Below the pieces are notes generated by a model. That model was not told the DNA's origin. It did not search any database and saw only the letters and a list, made by a program, of their open reading frames with translations. Shown in pieces: positions 18,363-28,265 of a stretch of 64,000 nt of DNA. The stretch's first letter is position 1. Each line of letters begins with the position of its first letter. The position numbers and the translations under genes were made by a program. Source of the DNA: an uncultured Clostridiaceae bacterium (GTDB taxonomy: Bacteria; Bacillota; Clostridia; TANB77; CAG-508); contig CANRSN010000010.1 in the NCBI GenBank assembly GCA_947642455.1, positions 1 to 64,000 on the forward strand, written 5' to 3'.

Positions 18363-18971
18363 ATGATGATTAGCTTGTACCCTTTTTTGATTGCTTTTAT
18401 TTTTGTTTTTATTTCTGAGCTTGGTGATAAAACTCAACTTTTAGTTTTGTCTTTCTCTTCAAAACTAAAAACTTCTACTATTTTACTTGGCGTTGCTCTT
18501 GGCTCTTTTTTTAGTCATGGTATTGCTATTTTATTTGGTAGTTCTATTGGGGTTTTAGAAGATGAATTTTTACATATGCTTCTTCAGGTTGTTACTTATT
18601 CCTCTTTTCTTCTTTTTGGTATTTTTTCTTTTATTCCTAAAAAAGAACATTCTAAAGAACATAGTAAAAAGGCTAGCTTGATTTCTAAAATGGCTAATTG
18701 GGGTGTTGGTTATATTTTTATTATTGCTTTTTCTATTGCTGTTGGTGAAATTGGCGATAAAACTTTTTTAGCTTCTCTTGGTTTAGGTATTAGCTATCCT
18801 ACTTCTAAGATATTTTTGATTTTGGGTGCCATTTTTGGTATGGTTGTTAGTGATTCTATTGCTATTGTTTTTGGTAAGTTTTTGAGTAATAAGTTTTCTG
18901 AAAATGCTATTAAGAAACTTTCTGGTATTCTTTTTATTATTTTTGGTGCTGTTGGTTTTTTTACTTTATAG
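18363..18971 (+). CDS. GDT1/UPF0016-family cation transporter
   Basis: A ~202-residue membrane protein with six hydrophobic segments in two homologous halves. Each half carries the signature ExGDKT (SELGDKTQ near residue 17, GEIGDKTFLAS near 140). Members export manganese or exchange calcium/manganese for protons. I start it at the ATG at 18363 because an AAAGG site lies 11 bases upstream; an earlier in-frame TTG (18354) is less likely. No manganese riboswitch is recognisable in the leader. Confidence 0.9.
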   Translation: MMISLYPFLIAFIFVFISELGDKTQLLVLSFSSKLKTSTILLGVALGSFFSHGIAILFGSSIGVLEDEFLHMLLQVVTYSSFLLFGIFSFIPKKEHSKEHSKKASLISKMANWGVGYIFIIAFSIAVGEIGDKTFLASLGLGISYPTSKIFLILGAIFGMVVSDSIAIVFGKFLSNKFSENAIKKLSGILFIIFGAVGFFTL

Positions 18972-19029
18972 TTTTTTAAATAGGGAATTTTTTTGTTTTC
19001 CCTATTTAAAAAGTATTTATGAAATTATT

Positions 19030-19195
19030 TTAGTTTGTGTTTGCTGAGCCCATTATACTTAAATTGTCACCTAATGCTGAAAAAAAGTTTCCTAAAGTAT
19101 CTATTTCATCTGCTTCTAATCCGTTTGGATATATATATTGCCAATATGCTTGCTAACCCTACTAACTCACATCCTGAAAGTTTTGATATGTCCAT
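19030..19195 (-). CDS. Small conserved protein needing +1 recoding at a CGG codon
   Basis: Starting at the ATG at 19195, with GGAAAGG 8 bases upstream, the frame reads MDISKLSGCELVGLASILA and then meets CGG (19123-19121) as codon 25; a stop follows five codons later. If the C is skipped, the frame continues GLEADEIDTLGNFFSALGD and stops at 19030, giving a 54-residue protein. That continuation matches a small clostridial family I recognise by pattern but cannot name. The function is unknown. It could equally be a frameshifted pseudogene or a sequencing error. Confidence 0.65.
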
Positions 19196-19311
19196 TTTTT
19201 ATACCTTTCCTTCCTTTTCCCCTATTTTACTTTATGCTATTTTTGCTTTTTTGTGATTTTTTGTTTTCTTTATTTTCTAGCAAAATTGCTTTGGCAATTT
19301 TGTGGGGATTT

Positions 19312-19398
19312 TTATAACAATTCACAGCCTAATTTCTATTTAGGCAATACAATATGTATTGCCTAAAATATATAATTTTACAAACTGTAAATTGTAAT
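19312..19398. repeat. Short inverted-repeat element plus adjacent small hairpin
   Basis: TAACAATTCACAGCCTAAT ... AAACTGTAAATTGTAA encloses an inner perfect inverted repeat (AGGCAATACA/TGTATTGCCT). Just upstream, 19281-19302 holds CAAAATTGCTTTGGCAATTTTG, the small hairpin found also near 20613 and 28051. Confidence 0.7.
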
Positions 19399-19461
19399 GA
19401 ATAGTTCCCAATGTTTGATGAAATTTTTTTACTTTTTATTGTAAAATTCGACATCAAATGA

Positions 19462-19467
19462 TATAAT
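19462..19467 (+). promoter_or_regulatory. -10 box of the DnaD-like gene
   Basis: TATAAT lies 27 bases before the chosen ATG. The matching -35 is weak (a TTG-containing stretch about 17 bases upstream). Confidence 0.45.
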
Positions 19468-19493
19468 CTTTATACTTTATGGAGGGGTGTTAT

Positions 19494-20462
19494 ATGAAGT
19501 TAGAAAAAAATGATATATCTTTGTTATTTTCTTATACAGATATTCCTGATATATTTTTTACAGAATATTTATCTCAAGCTAATGGTGACTTTGTAAAAGT
19601 TTATTTATATATTCTTTTTTTATCTAAATATGGTAAAGATATAAAGGTAAATGATTTAGCTAAAAAGTTAAACTTGCAATTGAAAGTTATACAAGATGCT
19701 ATTAAATATTGGGAGGATTTAGGTGTTATTACTAAAAAGAATACTGGTTACATTTTAAATAATATTCAAGAAATTGAACTTCATAAATTATATAAACCTA
19801 AAGTAGCTCTTTCTGCTGATGCTCTTAATAAGACTGCTCAAAATCAATATAGGGCTAAAGCTATTGAGAATATTAATAATGAGTTTTTTCAAGGAATTAT
19901 GTCCCCTTCTTGGTATAGTGATATCGATTTATGGTTTAAGAAATATGCTTTTGATGAAGAGGTTATGATTGCTCTATTTCGTTATTGTTTTAATAGGTCT
20001 GCATTGCATAGAAATTATATTCAAGCTGTTGCTGATGCTTGGTTTAAAAATAATATTAAAACTTTTAACGATTTAGATGTTTATTATGAAAAACAGGAAA
20101 AATTACATAAGATTTGCAAGTCTATTTGTAAAAAGCTAGGATTTACACGACAACTTTCTGAATATGAAGAAGCATACGTTTCTAAGTGGACTGTCGATTT
20201 CGGTTTTTCTTTAGATATTATTGAAATTGCCTTAAAGAAAACTACTTCTAAGGCTAACCCTAATTTTGATTATTTAGACAAACTTCTTACTGATTGGCAT
20301 GATAGAGGTTTTAAATCTGCAAATGATATTCAGTCTTTCTTGTCTGAATTGAAACAGAAAAATAAAGATGTTAAGGTTTTGGAAAAGAAAACTGGTTATA
20401 ATAATTATGACCAAAGAAAGTATGATAATTTGAATAATTTATATGCTAATTTGAATTTATAA
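19494..20462 (+). CDS. DnaD-domain replication-associated protein
   Basis: A 322-residue protein with an N-terminal winged-helix region (about 40-95) and a C-terminal DnaB_2/DnaD-type domain (about 130-300). It has the DnaD-like motif ALHRNYIQAVADAWFKNN and the tail ending NLYANL. Such proteins help load the replicative helicase, or act in phage and plasmid replication. I start at the ATG at 19494 since GGAGGGG lies directly upstream; the earlier ATG at 19479 precedes this ribosome-binding site. It is a plus-strand gene among minus-strand neighbours. A decayed fragment ending in a similar LYANL tail lies at 28862-29030. Confidence 0.85.
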   Translation: MKLEKNDISLLFSYTDIPDIFFTEYLSQANGDFVKVYLYILFLSKYGKDIKVNDLAKKLNLQLKVIQDAIKYWEDLGVITKKNTGYILNNIQEIELHKLYKPKVALSADALNKTAQNQYRAKAIENINNEFFQGIMSPSWYSDIDLWFKKYAFDEEVMIALFRYCFNRSALHRNYIQAVADAWFKNNIKTFNDLDVYYEKQEKLHKICKSICKKLGFTRQLSEYEEAYVSKWTVDFGFSLDIIEIALKKTTSKANPNFDYLDKLLTDWHDRGFKSANDIQSFLSELKQKNKDVKVLEKKTGYNNYDQRKYDNLNNLYANLNL

Positions 20463-20499
20463 AATAACTTCAAAAAAGGTGTTCTAAATTAAATTTTTG

Positions 20500-20743
20500 C
20501 GGAATTTAGATACTACTTTTAATTAGTAAGTTATAAGAACAAAAGAGGCATGATTAAAATATTTAGACCTTTTAGATTACTTTTCATGCCTCGTTTTTGT
20601 TCGCCGCCAAAATTGCTTTAGCAATTTTGTGTGGAATGTTTGTGAAGCTTTTATATACTAGTAAAGTATAACAAATTGTTATGCTTTACTAGTATAAAAT
20701 TATAGAATATTCTACCACTTTTATGGTAAAATATTCTATATTT
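20500..20743. repeat. Composite repeat with terminator-like hairpin
   Basis: A run of repeat pieces follows the DnaD-like gene. They include TTTAGATACTACTTTTAATT (also near 121), a hairpin with GAGGCATG/CATGCCTC arms (20545-20592, followed by GTTTTTG), the small CAAAATTGCTTTAGCAATTTT hairpin, a hairpin-family copy with TATACTAGTAAAG arms, and a second terminator-like hairpin at 20701-20742. About 120 bp of it is repeated at 27995-28120. Confidence 0.75.
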
Positions 20744-20781
20744 TATTATAACTTAATTGTAGGTTGTTCTCTTTTTTAAGT

Positions 20782-23226
20782 TTATTCAACTTCTTCTTCA
20801 ACATTATTTATTGTTTCTATACTTACTACTTTTCCTCCATCATTTGTTCTCATTAATGTTACTCCTTGCGTTGACCTTCCTAATACACTGATGTCTTTTA
20901 CTTTAAGCCTTATTATTGTTCCTTTGTCTGTAATAAGCATTACATCTTCTTCTCCTGTTGCTATTCTTATTCCTACTATATTTCCTGTTTTTGGTGTTAT
21001 TTTGTAAGTTATTACTCCTTTTCCACCTCTGTTTTGTACTCTATATTCTTCTAGTTCTGTTCTCTTCCCAAAGCCATTTTCTGTTATCGCAAGTAATGTT
21101 GCATTACTTCCTACTATTATTGATTCCATTCCTATTACTCTGTCTTCATCATCTAGTCTAATTCCTATAACTCCTTGTGCTGTTCTTCCCATTGGTCTTA
21201 CGTCTTTTTCATCAAATGTAATACTCATTCCTTTTTGGGTTACTAATACAATATTATCTTCTCCATCTGTAAGTCTTACATCTATTAGTTCATCTTCGTC
21301 TTTTAGTGTTATTGCTAATAGTCCTGTTTTTCTTGCTGAGTTGTATTCTATTAATGATGTTTTCTTTATTAAACCATTTTTTGTTGCCATTAGTAGATAT
21401 TTTCCTTCTGCAAAGTTTTTTAATGGAATTACTGCTGATACTTTCTCTCCAGCATCTAGGCTTAGTAAGTTTACTATTGCTGTTCCTCTTGCTGTTCTTC
21501 CTGCTTCTGGAATTTCATAGCCACGTAGTCTGTATAGTTTTCCTTTGTTACTAAAGAATAGTATTGTATCATGTGTTGATGCTGTGAATATTTCTTTAAC
21601 AAAGTCTTCTTCTCTTGTTGCTATTCCTGTTATTCCCTTTCCTCCTCTTTTTTGACTTTTGTATGTATCTATTGGCATTCTTTTGATGTAACCAAAGTGT
21701 GTTAATGCAACTACACATTCTTCTTCTTTTATTAAGTCTTCTAGGTCTATTTCTCCTTCTGCTGCTACTATTTTTGTTTTTCTTTCGTCTCCATATTTTT
21801 GTTTTACTTCTAATAGTTCCTCTTTTATTATATCAAATACTAGTTTTTCACTTCCAAGTATTGCTCTTAGATGTGCTATTAATTCCATTAATTGTTTGTA
21901 TTCTTCTTCTATTTTTTCTCTTTGTAAACCTGATAGTGTTTTTAATCTCATGTCTAGTATTGATTGCGCTTGTATTTCTGATAATCCAAACCTTTCCATT
22001 AATCTTTCTTTTGCATCATCATATGAATTTCTTATTATGTTTATTACTTCATCGATGTTGTCTAATGCTATTTTTAATCCTTCTAATATGTGTGCTCTTG
22101 CTAATGCTTTGTCTAACTCGAATTGTGTTCTACGTAGTATTACTTCTTTTCTATGTTCTATGTAGTAACGTAAGCATTCTTTTAATGTTAATATTTTTGG
22201 TTGCCCATCTACTAATGCTAGCATTATTATTCCAAATGTATCTTGCATTTGTGTATTTTTATATAATTGATTTAATACTACTTGTGGGTTTGCATCTCTT
22301 TTTAACTCTATTACTATTCTTACTCTATGTTCTCTATCTGACTCGTCTCTTAATTCTGATATTCCTTCTATTCTTTTGTCTCTTACATATGTTGCTATAG
22401 TTTCTATTAATTTTGCTTTGTTTACTTGATATGGTAATGAATTTACTATTATTCTTTGTTTGTTCCCACTCATTTCTTCTATTTCTGTTTCTGCTCTTAC
22501 TGTTATTTTTCCTCTTCCTGTTGTATATGCTTGCTTTATTCCTTCTCTTCCTAGTATTAACCCTTCTGTTGGAAAGTCTGGACCTTTTATTACTGTCATT
22601 AAGTCTTCGTCTGTTATTTCGTCTTCATCTATCATTTTTATTATTCCATCAATTACTTCTGATAGATTATGTGGTGGTATGTTTGTTGCCATTCCAACTG
22701 CTATTCCTGATGAACCATTTACTATTAGTGTTGGTATTCTTGATGGTAATACTACAGGTTCTTGCAATCTGTCATCAAAGTTTGGCATAAAGTCTACTGT
22801 ATTTTTTTCTATGTCTGCTAACATTAACTCTGATATTTTTGCCATTCTTGCTTCTGTATAACGATATGCTGCTGCTCCATCTCCATCTATTGAGCCAAAG
22901 TTTCCATGCCCATCTATTAATGGATATCTTAATGAGAAGTCTTGTGCCATTCTTACCATTGCATCATATACTGATGCATCTCCATGTGGATGATATCTTC
23001 CTAAAACGTCTCCAACTGTTGTTGCTGATTTTCTGTATGGCTTGTCTGGTGTTAACCCATCTTCATGCATTGTATATAGTATTCTTCTATGTACTGGTTT
23101 TAACCCATCTCTAACATCTGGTAATGCACGTGATACTATAACACTCATTGCATAGTCTATATATGCGGTTTTCATTTCTTCTTCTATGTCTCTTTGTATT
23201 ATTTTTCCATCTCTGTCTTCTGCCAT
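20782..23226 (-). CDS. gyrA: DNA gyrase subunit A
   Basis: An 814-residue type II topoisomerase subunit that cuts and rejoins DNA to introduce negative supercoils. The catalytic tyrosine lies in [11 protein letters not shown]. The quinolone-resistance region reads [15 protein letters not shown]. The C-terminal half has the six-bladed beta-pinwheel, with QRGGKG-type GyrA-box sequence near residue 545. Gyrase rather than topoisomerase IV is supported by that box and the presence of gyrB in the window. It is about 18 kb from gyrB rather than next to it, partly because of the inserted element. Confidence 0.97.
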   Translation of the reverse strand: MAEDRDGKIIQRDIEEEMKTAYIDYAMSVIVSRALPDVRDGLKPVHRRILYTMHEDGLTPDKPYRKSATTVGDVLGRYHPHGDASVYDAMVRMAQDFSLRYPLIDGHGNFGSIDGDGAAAYRYTEARMAKISELMLADIEKNTVDFMPNFDDRLQEPVVLPSRIPTLIVNGSSGIAVGMATNIPPHNLSEVIDGIIKMIDEDEITDEDLMTVIKGPDFPTEGLILGREGIKQAYTTGRGKITVRAETEIEEMSGNKQRIIVNSLPYQVNKAKLIETIATYVRDKRIEGISELRDESDREHRVRIVIELKRDANPQVVLNQLYKNTQMQDTFGIIMLALVDGQPKILTLKECLRYYIEHRKEVILRRTQFELDKALARAHILEGLKIALDNIDEVINIIRNSYDDAKERLMERFGLSEIQAQSILDMRLKTLSGLQREKIEEEYKQLMELIAHLRAILGSEKLVFDIIKEELLEVKQKYGDERKTKIVAAEGEIDLEDLIKEEECVVALTHFGYIKRMPIDTYKSQKRGGKGITGIATREEDFVKEIFTASTHDTILFFSNKGKLYRLRGYEIPEAGRTARGTAIVNLLSLDAGEKVSAVIPLKNFAEGKYLLMATKNGLIKKTSLIEYNSARKTGLLAITLKDEDELIDVRLTDGEDNIVLVTQKGMSITFDEKDVRPMGRTAQGVIGIRLDDEDRVIGMESIIVGSNATLLAITENGFGKRTELEEYRVQNRGGKGVITYKITPKTGNIVGIRIATGEEDVMLITDKGTIIRLKVKDISVLGRSTQGVTLMRTNDGGKVVSIETINNVEEEVE

Positions 23227-23322
23227 TTTTCTACCTCTTTCCTACTATTGTTTTTATGTATGTATTATACTTTAATTAAATTGTTTTTGCAAGAACTTTT
23301 GACAAAATCTTTCTTACCTCGG

Positions 23323-23487
23323 GTAATATTCAGAGGTCTTATACTATATACTATGTTATTATTATTTATTTTTAGAAGTTTTGCACAGGGAAGCTCTCAA
23401 AGTGGACATGACCCAGAGCGAAATGTGCATATAACAATTCGTTACAATCCACATTTTATAAAATTGTATATTTTAAACTGTGAGTTA
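23323..23487 (+). repeat. MITE-like element, copy C (rearranged or truncated)
   Basis: It begins with the ATTCAGAGGTCTTA half-element, then TTTAGAAGTTTTGCACAGGG and GACATGACCCAGAGCG as in copies B and D, then switches to a GTTACAATCCACA/ACTGTGAGTT arm pair. The right half of the usual core (the GATTGGC...CCAG part) is missing. Confidence 0.75.
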
Positions 23488-23489
23488 TA

Positions 23490-24194
23490 CTATGCAAGTA
23501 TTTTTGCAAGTTCCATTTGCTCTTTTGTTAAGTCAAAATTTTTTCCATTATTTTTTATTAATGTATGTAAATTGTCTATTGTTCTTGCTTGTTTTAGTGT
23601 ATTTTCTAAAGGTAGCACTGTTTTTAATTCTGTTTTTATTTTGTTATATTCTTTTTGCATTCCACTAAAATCTTTTTGCTTAAAATATGTCTTCCAATTT
23701 TCAGAATATTTTTGTAGTTTCTCTACACTTTTTAGTTGTTTATTGAATTCATTTTCTATATTATTTGATATATTGTTTAATATTACGTTTTTCCCTTGTT
23801 TTATTGTACTTGATATTGCTTTTGGTATTAACCCTAGTTTTGATGTTTTGTCTAATACGAAATCTAATACTCCTGATATTCCATCTATTATTCCTCCATT
23901 TTTTACTGCTGTTTGTACTTGTGATACGTTTTCAAAGTTTCCTGTTACTATTCCTAAAGCACTTTTCCCAAAGTCTACTACTGAATCTATTGCTTTTTTT
24001 ACTCCTTCACCAAACCCTTCTTTTATTATTGTGTCTTTTATATCTATTATCTGATCTTCTATTATATCTGGTAGTAATACTCTTAACCCTATGTCTAAAC
24101 CTGTATTTATTGTTTTTCCTAGTGTTGTTTCTAGAAAGTTTTTTTGTTCATTGCTTTTTAGTATTGTCTGTTCTTGCTGTATTGCTAAGTCCAT
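23490..24194 (-). CDS. Unrecognised helical protein of the VirB4/TadZ-like cluster
   Basis: A 234-residue protein with no family I recognise. It is mostly amphipathic helix, with two moderately hydrophobic stretches (residues ~25-45 and ~110-130) rich in glycine, isoleucine and valine, so it may be membrane-associated or secreted. An excellent AGGAGGG ribosome-binding site precedes the ATG. It lies 41 bp downstream of the TadZ-like ATPase gene. Its position as the last gene of the secretion-like cluster suggests a substrate or accessory, but this is only inference. Confidence 0.75.
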   Translation of the reverse strand: MDLAIQQEQTILKSNEQKNFLETTLGKTINTGLDIGLRVLLPDIIEDQIIDIKDTIIKEGFGEGVKKAIDSVVDFGKSALGIVTGNFENVSQVQTAVKNGGIIDGISGVLDFVLDKTSKLGLIPKAISSTIKQGKNVILNNISNNIENEFNKQLKSVEKLQKYSENWKTYFKQKDFSGMQKEYNKIKTELKTVLPLENTLKQARTIDNLHTLIKNNGKNFDLTKEQMELAKILA

Positions 24195-24235
24195 ATTTAT
24201 CCCTCCTACGATTTTTTTATTTTTATTTTTTGAAA

Positions 24236-25153
24236 TTATTTCCCTTTTATTTGCTTTATTATGGGACTGTATTGTTTTTTTATTTCTTTGTTTATTGTTC
24301 TTGCTTTTTTATTTATTAATACGTCGTATTTTTTACTATATTCTATTTTCCCTATTACTTTGTAATTACTAAAGATGTTTTTTATTACTTTATAGTCTAT
24401 TGAATTTTTTGTGTATTTGTTTACTATTAATTTAATTTTCTCTTTGTTTATTATGTTTGTATATGTTCTTAATTGTTTTTTGGCTTTTTTTATTTCTATT
24501 AAATTTCCTCCTAACAAAAATATAAATATGTCTGTGTTTTCTATTATTTTGTTTGTTATTATGTTTGTATCTATTATTATGTATTTGTAATTTTTTTCGA
24601 TATTTATTGGTTTTGTTTTTATGTCTATATTTTTACTTATTTTGTCTTTTAGCTTTTGCTCACATATTGAACTTATATTTCTGTTAAAATCCATTATTAA
24701 TATTTTTTCTGTTTTTTCTATTGTTTTAGCTAGTATTATTGAGAATATACTTTTTCCTATTCCTCCTGTTCCTATTATTGTTATTACTTTTTGATTTTCT
24801 CTTTTTTCTTCTATTTTTTGATTTTTTATTATTTTTATTAGATTTTTTGTGTCTATATTTGTGTCTACTACCCTATATGTTCCTTTGCTATTTATTCTTT
24901 CTTGGTTATCTACTAATAGTATTATTTTTATTTTTTTGTTTTTTTCTTTTATTGTTTTTATCAATTCTTCTATTTGTATGTTTCCATATATTTTTTTGCT
25001 AATTATTATATAGTCTATTTCTTTGTATTTTTCTAGTATTTCAAAGATTCCTTCTTGATAGATTATGTCATTTGATATAATTTCTATTTCTTTGTCTTCT
25101 TTTAATTTTTCGTTTATTTTTTGGTTATTTACCGCTGTTATAATTTTTATCAT
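24236..25153 (-). CDS. TadZ/CpaE-like P-loop ATPase
   Basis: A 305-residue protein. Residues ~1-110 look like an atypical receiver domain (alternating beta/alpha, IDYIIISKKIYG). A MinD/ParA-like ATPase follows, with a deviant Walker A GTGGIGKS near residue 131 and VNKYTKN further on. TadZ/CpaE proteins position pilus or secretion machines at the cell pole. The ribosome-binding site AGAGGG is well placed. It lies downstream of a VirB4-like ATPase gene, which supports a role in localising or powering a secretion or pilus apparatus. Confidence 0.75.
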   Translation of the reverse strand: MIKIITAVNNQKINEKLKEDKEIEIISNDIIYQEGIFEILEKYKEIDYIIISKKIYGNIQIEELIKTIKEKNKKIKIILLVDNQERINSKGTYRVVDTNIDTKNLIKIIKNQKIEEKRENQKVITIIGTGGIGKSIFSIILAKTIEKTEKILIMDFNRNISSICEQKLKDKISKNIDIKTKPINIEKNYKYIIIDTNIITNKIIENTDIFIFLLGGNLIEIKKAKKQLRTYTNIINKEKIKLIVNKYTKNSIDYKVIKNIFSNYKVIGKIEYSKKYDVLINKKARTINKEIKKQYSPIIKQIKGK

Positions 25154-25301
25154 TTTCCCTCTTTAATCAATTTGCTCTTTTATATTGATTCCTTTCTGTG
25201 TATTTTATTAAATTTATAAGATTTACTACTAAATTTTATGTATTTTTTCTTGTACGTATTTGTTTGTATGCTTTCAGTAAATTTGCTTTTTATATTGTTT
25301 T

Positions 25302-27146
25302 TTATTCTATTAATTGCTTTTCTATGTCTGATGCTTCTATTTTTGCTAGGATATGATCCTGTCCTACAAACATTATGCTTTCACCTCTTCTTAATGATTT
25401 TATTTCTATTTTTTCTTTTTCTGACAGATTCGTATAGTTGCTTAATAGATTTATGTTTTCTTCTTCTAGTGAAAAGAATGTTTTTATTGAAGAGTTGTTT
25501 AGTATACTTTTTCCATATGTTCCATTGTCTAAACTGAATAAATCTGATACATCTTGTGTTATTGCTACACTGCTTCCTCCATATTTTCTTATTGTTTTGA
25601 ATATTTTGTATATAAAACTTGCTACCTCTTTATTTGATGTTACTCCTATTAGTCTCCATATTTCATCTAGATATATTGCTTTTTTTATGTTTCTATCTTT
25701 TTTTATTTTATCCCAAAATAATTCTGTGAATAGATACATTCCATATTTTAAGTTATCTTCTCCTAGTTCATATACATCTGCTATTATTAGTTTGTTATTT
25801 ATCTGTATGTTTGTATAGTTGTTAAAGAATTTTAGTGAACCTTTTATGAATGGTATTAGTTTCGTTTTAAATGTTTGTGTGTTTTTATCTTTTTCTAGTA
25901 TTTTGTAAAAGTCTTCTAAAATTGGCATATCTTTACTTTGTTTAAATGTCTTTTTGTCTTTATATAGTGTTTTGTCTTCAAATGTTATTCCTTTTGTTTT
26001 ATATACTTCTATTATTTTTTCTTCTAATATTGCTTTTTCTTCTTCATTTATTTTTCCAAATATTAGATTGAAAAAGCCTATTAGTTTTGTTATTTTTGTT
26101 GCTAAGTATCCTTTTTCCCCTTCTTCTATGCTTTCTTGTCTTATGTCAAATATATTTATGTATGTTTCTGAGCTCGGACCTATTTTTAGCAAGGTTCCTT
26201 CTAATTCATTACATATTTTTGTATATTCTCTGTCTGGATCTATTATGTATTGTTCTATTCCCATTAGTCTGTATCTTAGTACTAATAGTTTTATATAGTA
26301 TGATTTTCCTGCTCCACTTGTCCCAAATATGCACATGTTTGCATTTTTGTATTTGTTTGTATTGTATCTATCTATAAATATTAGTGAGTTGTTGTATATG
26401 TTTGTTCCTATAAATATTCCTTCTTCATCAAATATTGCTGATGATATGAATGGATATGTACAAACTAAACTTGATGTTAGTACATTTCTTTTGGATACTT
26501 CTTTTATTTCTTGTTCATTTTTCATTATTGGTAAACAAGATATGAAAGCTTGTTCTTGCCTAAAGTATGCTCTTCTTAATTGCATTCCTTTGCTTTGCAT
26601 TATTCCTTCTATTTTGTTTAGTAAGTATTCTACTTCTTTTTTGTCTTCTGAATATGTTATTATGTATATGTATAAGTAATATATTTCCTCGTTGTTTATT
26701 TGTATTTCTTTTCTTATGTATTTTGCATCATTGTATGTAAATGCTGCTATTTCTATGTCTTGCCTGTTTTCATTTCCTGTTTTTAGGTCTGCACCTACTG
26801 CCCCTATGTGATATGTTAAGTCTTTTACTATTTTGTATGGATTTTGCCTTTCGTAAAATATTGATATGTTTATGTTTATATTTGAGTCTATTATTGTTTT
26901 TAATAGTAATTCACTTTGTTCTCTATAATAATTTATTATTAATAGTGAAGAATAGTATATCCCATCTATTTCGATGTATTTTGGGTTTGCTAGATTTATG
27001 TAACTTGGTGCTATGTAGTCTTTGGGTGTAAATCCTCCTTCTATTTTGTTTTCTTTTGTTTCTTTTTTGCTTTGTATTGTTTTTTTTGCTTTTTGTATTA
27101 CATCTTTTAATTTTTCTTTTATTTTTTTGTTTTTTATTTCTATCAC
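25302..27146 (-). CDS. VirB4/TraC-like secretion ATPase
   Basis: A 614-residue ATPase of the VirB4/TraE type. Walker A FGTSGAGKSYYIK is near residue 270, DPDREY follows (typical of VirB4), and Walker B AIYLDEIWRLIG lies near 490. The N-terminal VirB4 region is partly here and partly in the short gene just upstream. The start is GTG at 27146, six bases past the upstream stop codon. No other type IV secretion genes (VirB6, VirD4, relaxase) are seen nearby, so this is either a remnant or a lineage-specific machine. Confidence 0.85.
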   Translation of the reverse strand: MIEIKNKKIKEKLKDVIQKAKKTIQSKKETKENKIEGGFTPKDYIAPSYINLANPKYIEIDGIYYSSLLIINYYREQSELLLKTIIDSNININISIFYERQNPYKIVKDLTYHIGAVGADLKTGNENRQDIEIAAFTYNDAKYIRKEIQINNEEIYYLYIYIITYSEDKKEVEYLLNKIEGIMQSKGMQLRRAYFRQEQAFISCLPIMKNEQEIKEVSKRNVLTSSLVCTYPFISSAIFDEEGIFIGTNIYNNSLIFIDRYNTNKYKNANMCIFGTSGAGKSYYIKLLVLRYRLMGIEQYIIDPDREYTKICNELEGTLLKIGPSSETYINIFDIRQESIEEGEKGYLATKITKLIGFFNLIFGKINEEEKAILEEKIIEVYKTKGITFEDKTLYKDKKTFKQSKDMPILEDFYKILEKDKNTQTFKTKLIPFIKGSLKFFNNYTNIQINNKLIIADVYELGEDNLKYGMYLFTELFWDKIKKDRNIKKAIYLDEIWRLIGVTSNKEVASFIYKIFKTIRKYGGSSVAITQDVSDLFSLDNGTYGKSILNNSSIKTFFSLEEENINLLSNYTNLSEKEKIEIKSLRRGESIMFVGQDHILAKIEASDIEKQLIE

Positions 27147-27152
27147 CCCTTT

Positions 27153-27713
27153 TTATTTGCTTTGTAAATATGTTCTTCTATTTATGAATGATGCTAATAC
27201 CTCTTTTATTTCTTCTGCCCTGTTTATGTCTTTTACTATGTTTCCACATCTTGATAGGCTCTCTTTTATTTTGTAGTATTTGTCGCTTAGCTCTTCTATT
27301 ATTATGTTTTCGATTTTTTGTGTCTCTTTTGGATTTTTTATTATGATATAAAAATTTTTGTTTGATGATTTTTTGTTTTTGTTTAATTCTTTGATATATT
27401 GAATATAATTTTCTGATATGTTTTTTATTTTTTGATTTTCGTTTTTTTGTTGATTTTTTATTTTTGATATTGTTTTTGTTAGATCCTCTTTGTTACTTTG
27501 AATTAATATTTGGATATTAAAATTACATGTTTTTAAAAATGTTTTATATGAATTTAATATTGCTTCTTTTTCTAGTTCTGATTTTAAGTTGAAATTTATT
27601 GGGATTATTTTTAGTATTTTTATGTATGTGTTGTCTTTTAATTTTACAATTCCATTGCTGAGTATTTGTTCAAAAGGCAACCATTCTTGTATAGAATTGA
27701 TTTGTTTTGTCAG
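27153..27713 (-). CDS. VirB4 N-terminal-like (PrgI/TraC-N) protein
   Basis: About 187 residues when read from a CTG at 27713; the shorter version starts at a TTG (27680). The CTG is better placed, with AAAGGAAAG about 9 bases upstream, and restores the conserved-looking segment SIQEWLPFEQIL that precedes GIVKLKDNTYIKI. This is the N-terminal domain pattern of VirB4-like ATPases, here encoded as a separate gene directly upstream of the ATPase. Whether it is a natural split or an ancestral frame break is unclear. Confidence 0.7.
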   Translation of the reverse strand: MTKQINSIQEWLPFEQILSNGIVKLKDNTYIKILKIIPINFNLKSELEKEAILNSYKTFLKTCNFNIQILIQSNKEDLTKTISKIKNQQKNENQKIKNISENYIQYIKELNKNKKSSNKNFYIIIKNPKETQKIENIIIEELSDKYYKIKESLSRCGNIVKDINRAEEIKEVLASFINRRTYLQSK

Positions 27714-27994
27714 TTTTGATCACTTTCCTTTCTTGAATATAACTTTTTTTGATGTTAATTTGTTTTGATTTAAATTTTGGATAGAATTTTTTATTTTTAT
27801 GTTTGCAATTGTTTTTTCTAAAATTGTTTTTTCATTATGTTTTTAGTTTACATGCTTTTTTCTGTTTTGTCAAGAATTTTCGTACGTCAAATATCGACAT
27901 TTTATAACACTTTGCTACTGTTCACACTTTAAAATATGTATTAGTTTACAAATTTTATATATCTATTTTTTGTGTTACTTTTTCAACCGTCTCA

Positions 27995-28145
27995 TTAAAA
28001 CATTTAGATCTTTTAGATTACTTTTCATGCCTCGTCTTTGTTCGCCACCAAAATTGCTTTAGCAATTTTGTGTGGAATGTTTGCGAAGCTTTTATATACC
28101 AGAAAAGTATAACAATTTGTTATGCTTTCCTGGTATATAACAAAA
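27995..28145. repeat. Second copy of the composite repeat
   Basis: TTTAGATTACTTTTCATGCC, the CAAAATTGCTTTAGCAATTTT hairpin, GTGTGGAATGTTTGCGAAGC and a hairpin with ATATACCAGAAAAG arms match 20553-20690 closely. The remaining spacer (27714-27994 and 28146-28265) is AT-rich and shows no gene. Confidence 0.75.
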
Positions 28146-28265
28146 ATGTACAATTTTAACAAAATATTTTTGTATAATCTTGTACATTTTATCTAGTATT
28201 TTTTTGTATATTTTATAACTAATTCTTGGATAGAGAAGTGAGAAAATATATACATATATATTTTT

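Noticed and set aside
19106..19135. Frameshift of the small gene by slippage in the ATATATAT run
   Set aside because: A two-base AT change could also restore the frame, but skipping the C of the CGG a few bases later gives a better family match (ISKGLEADEID) and agrees with five other sites.
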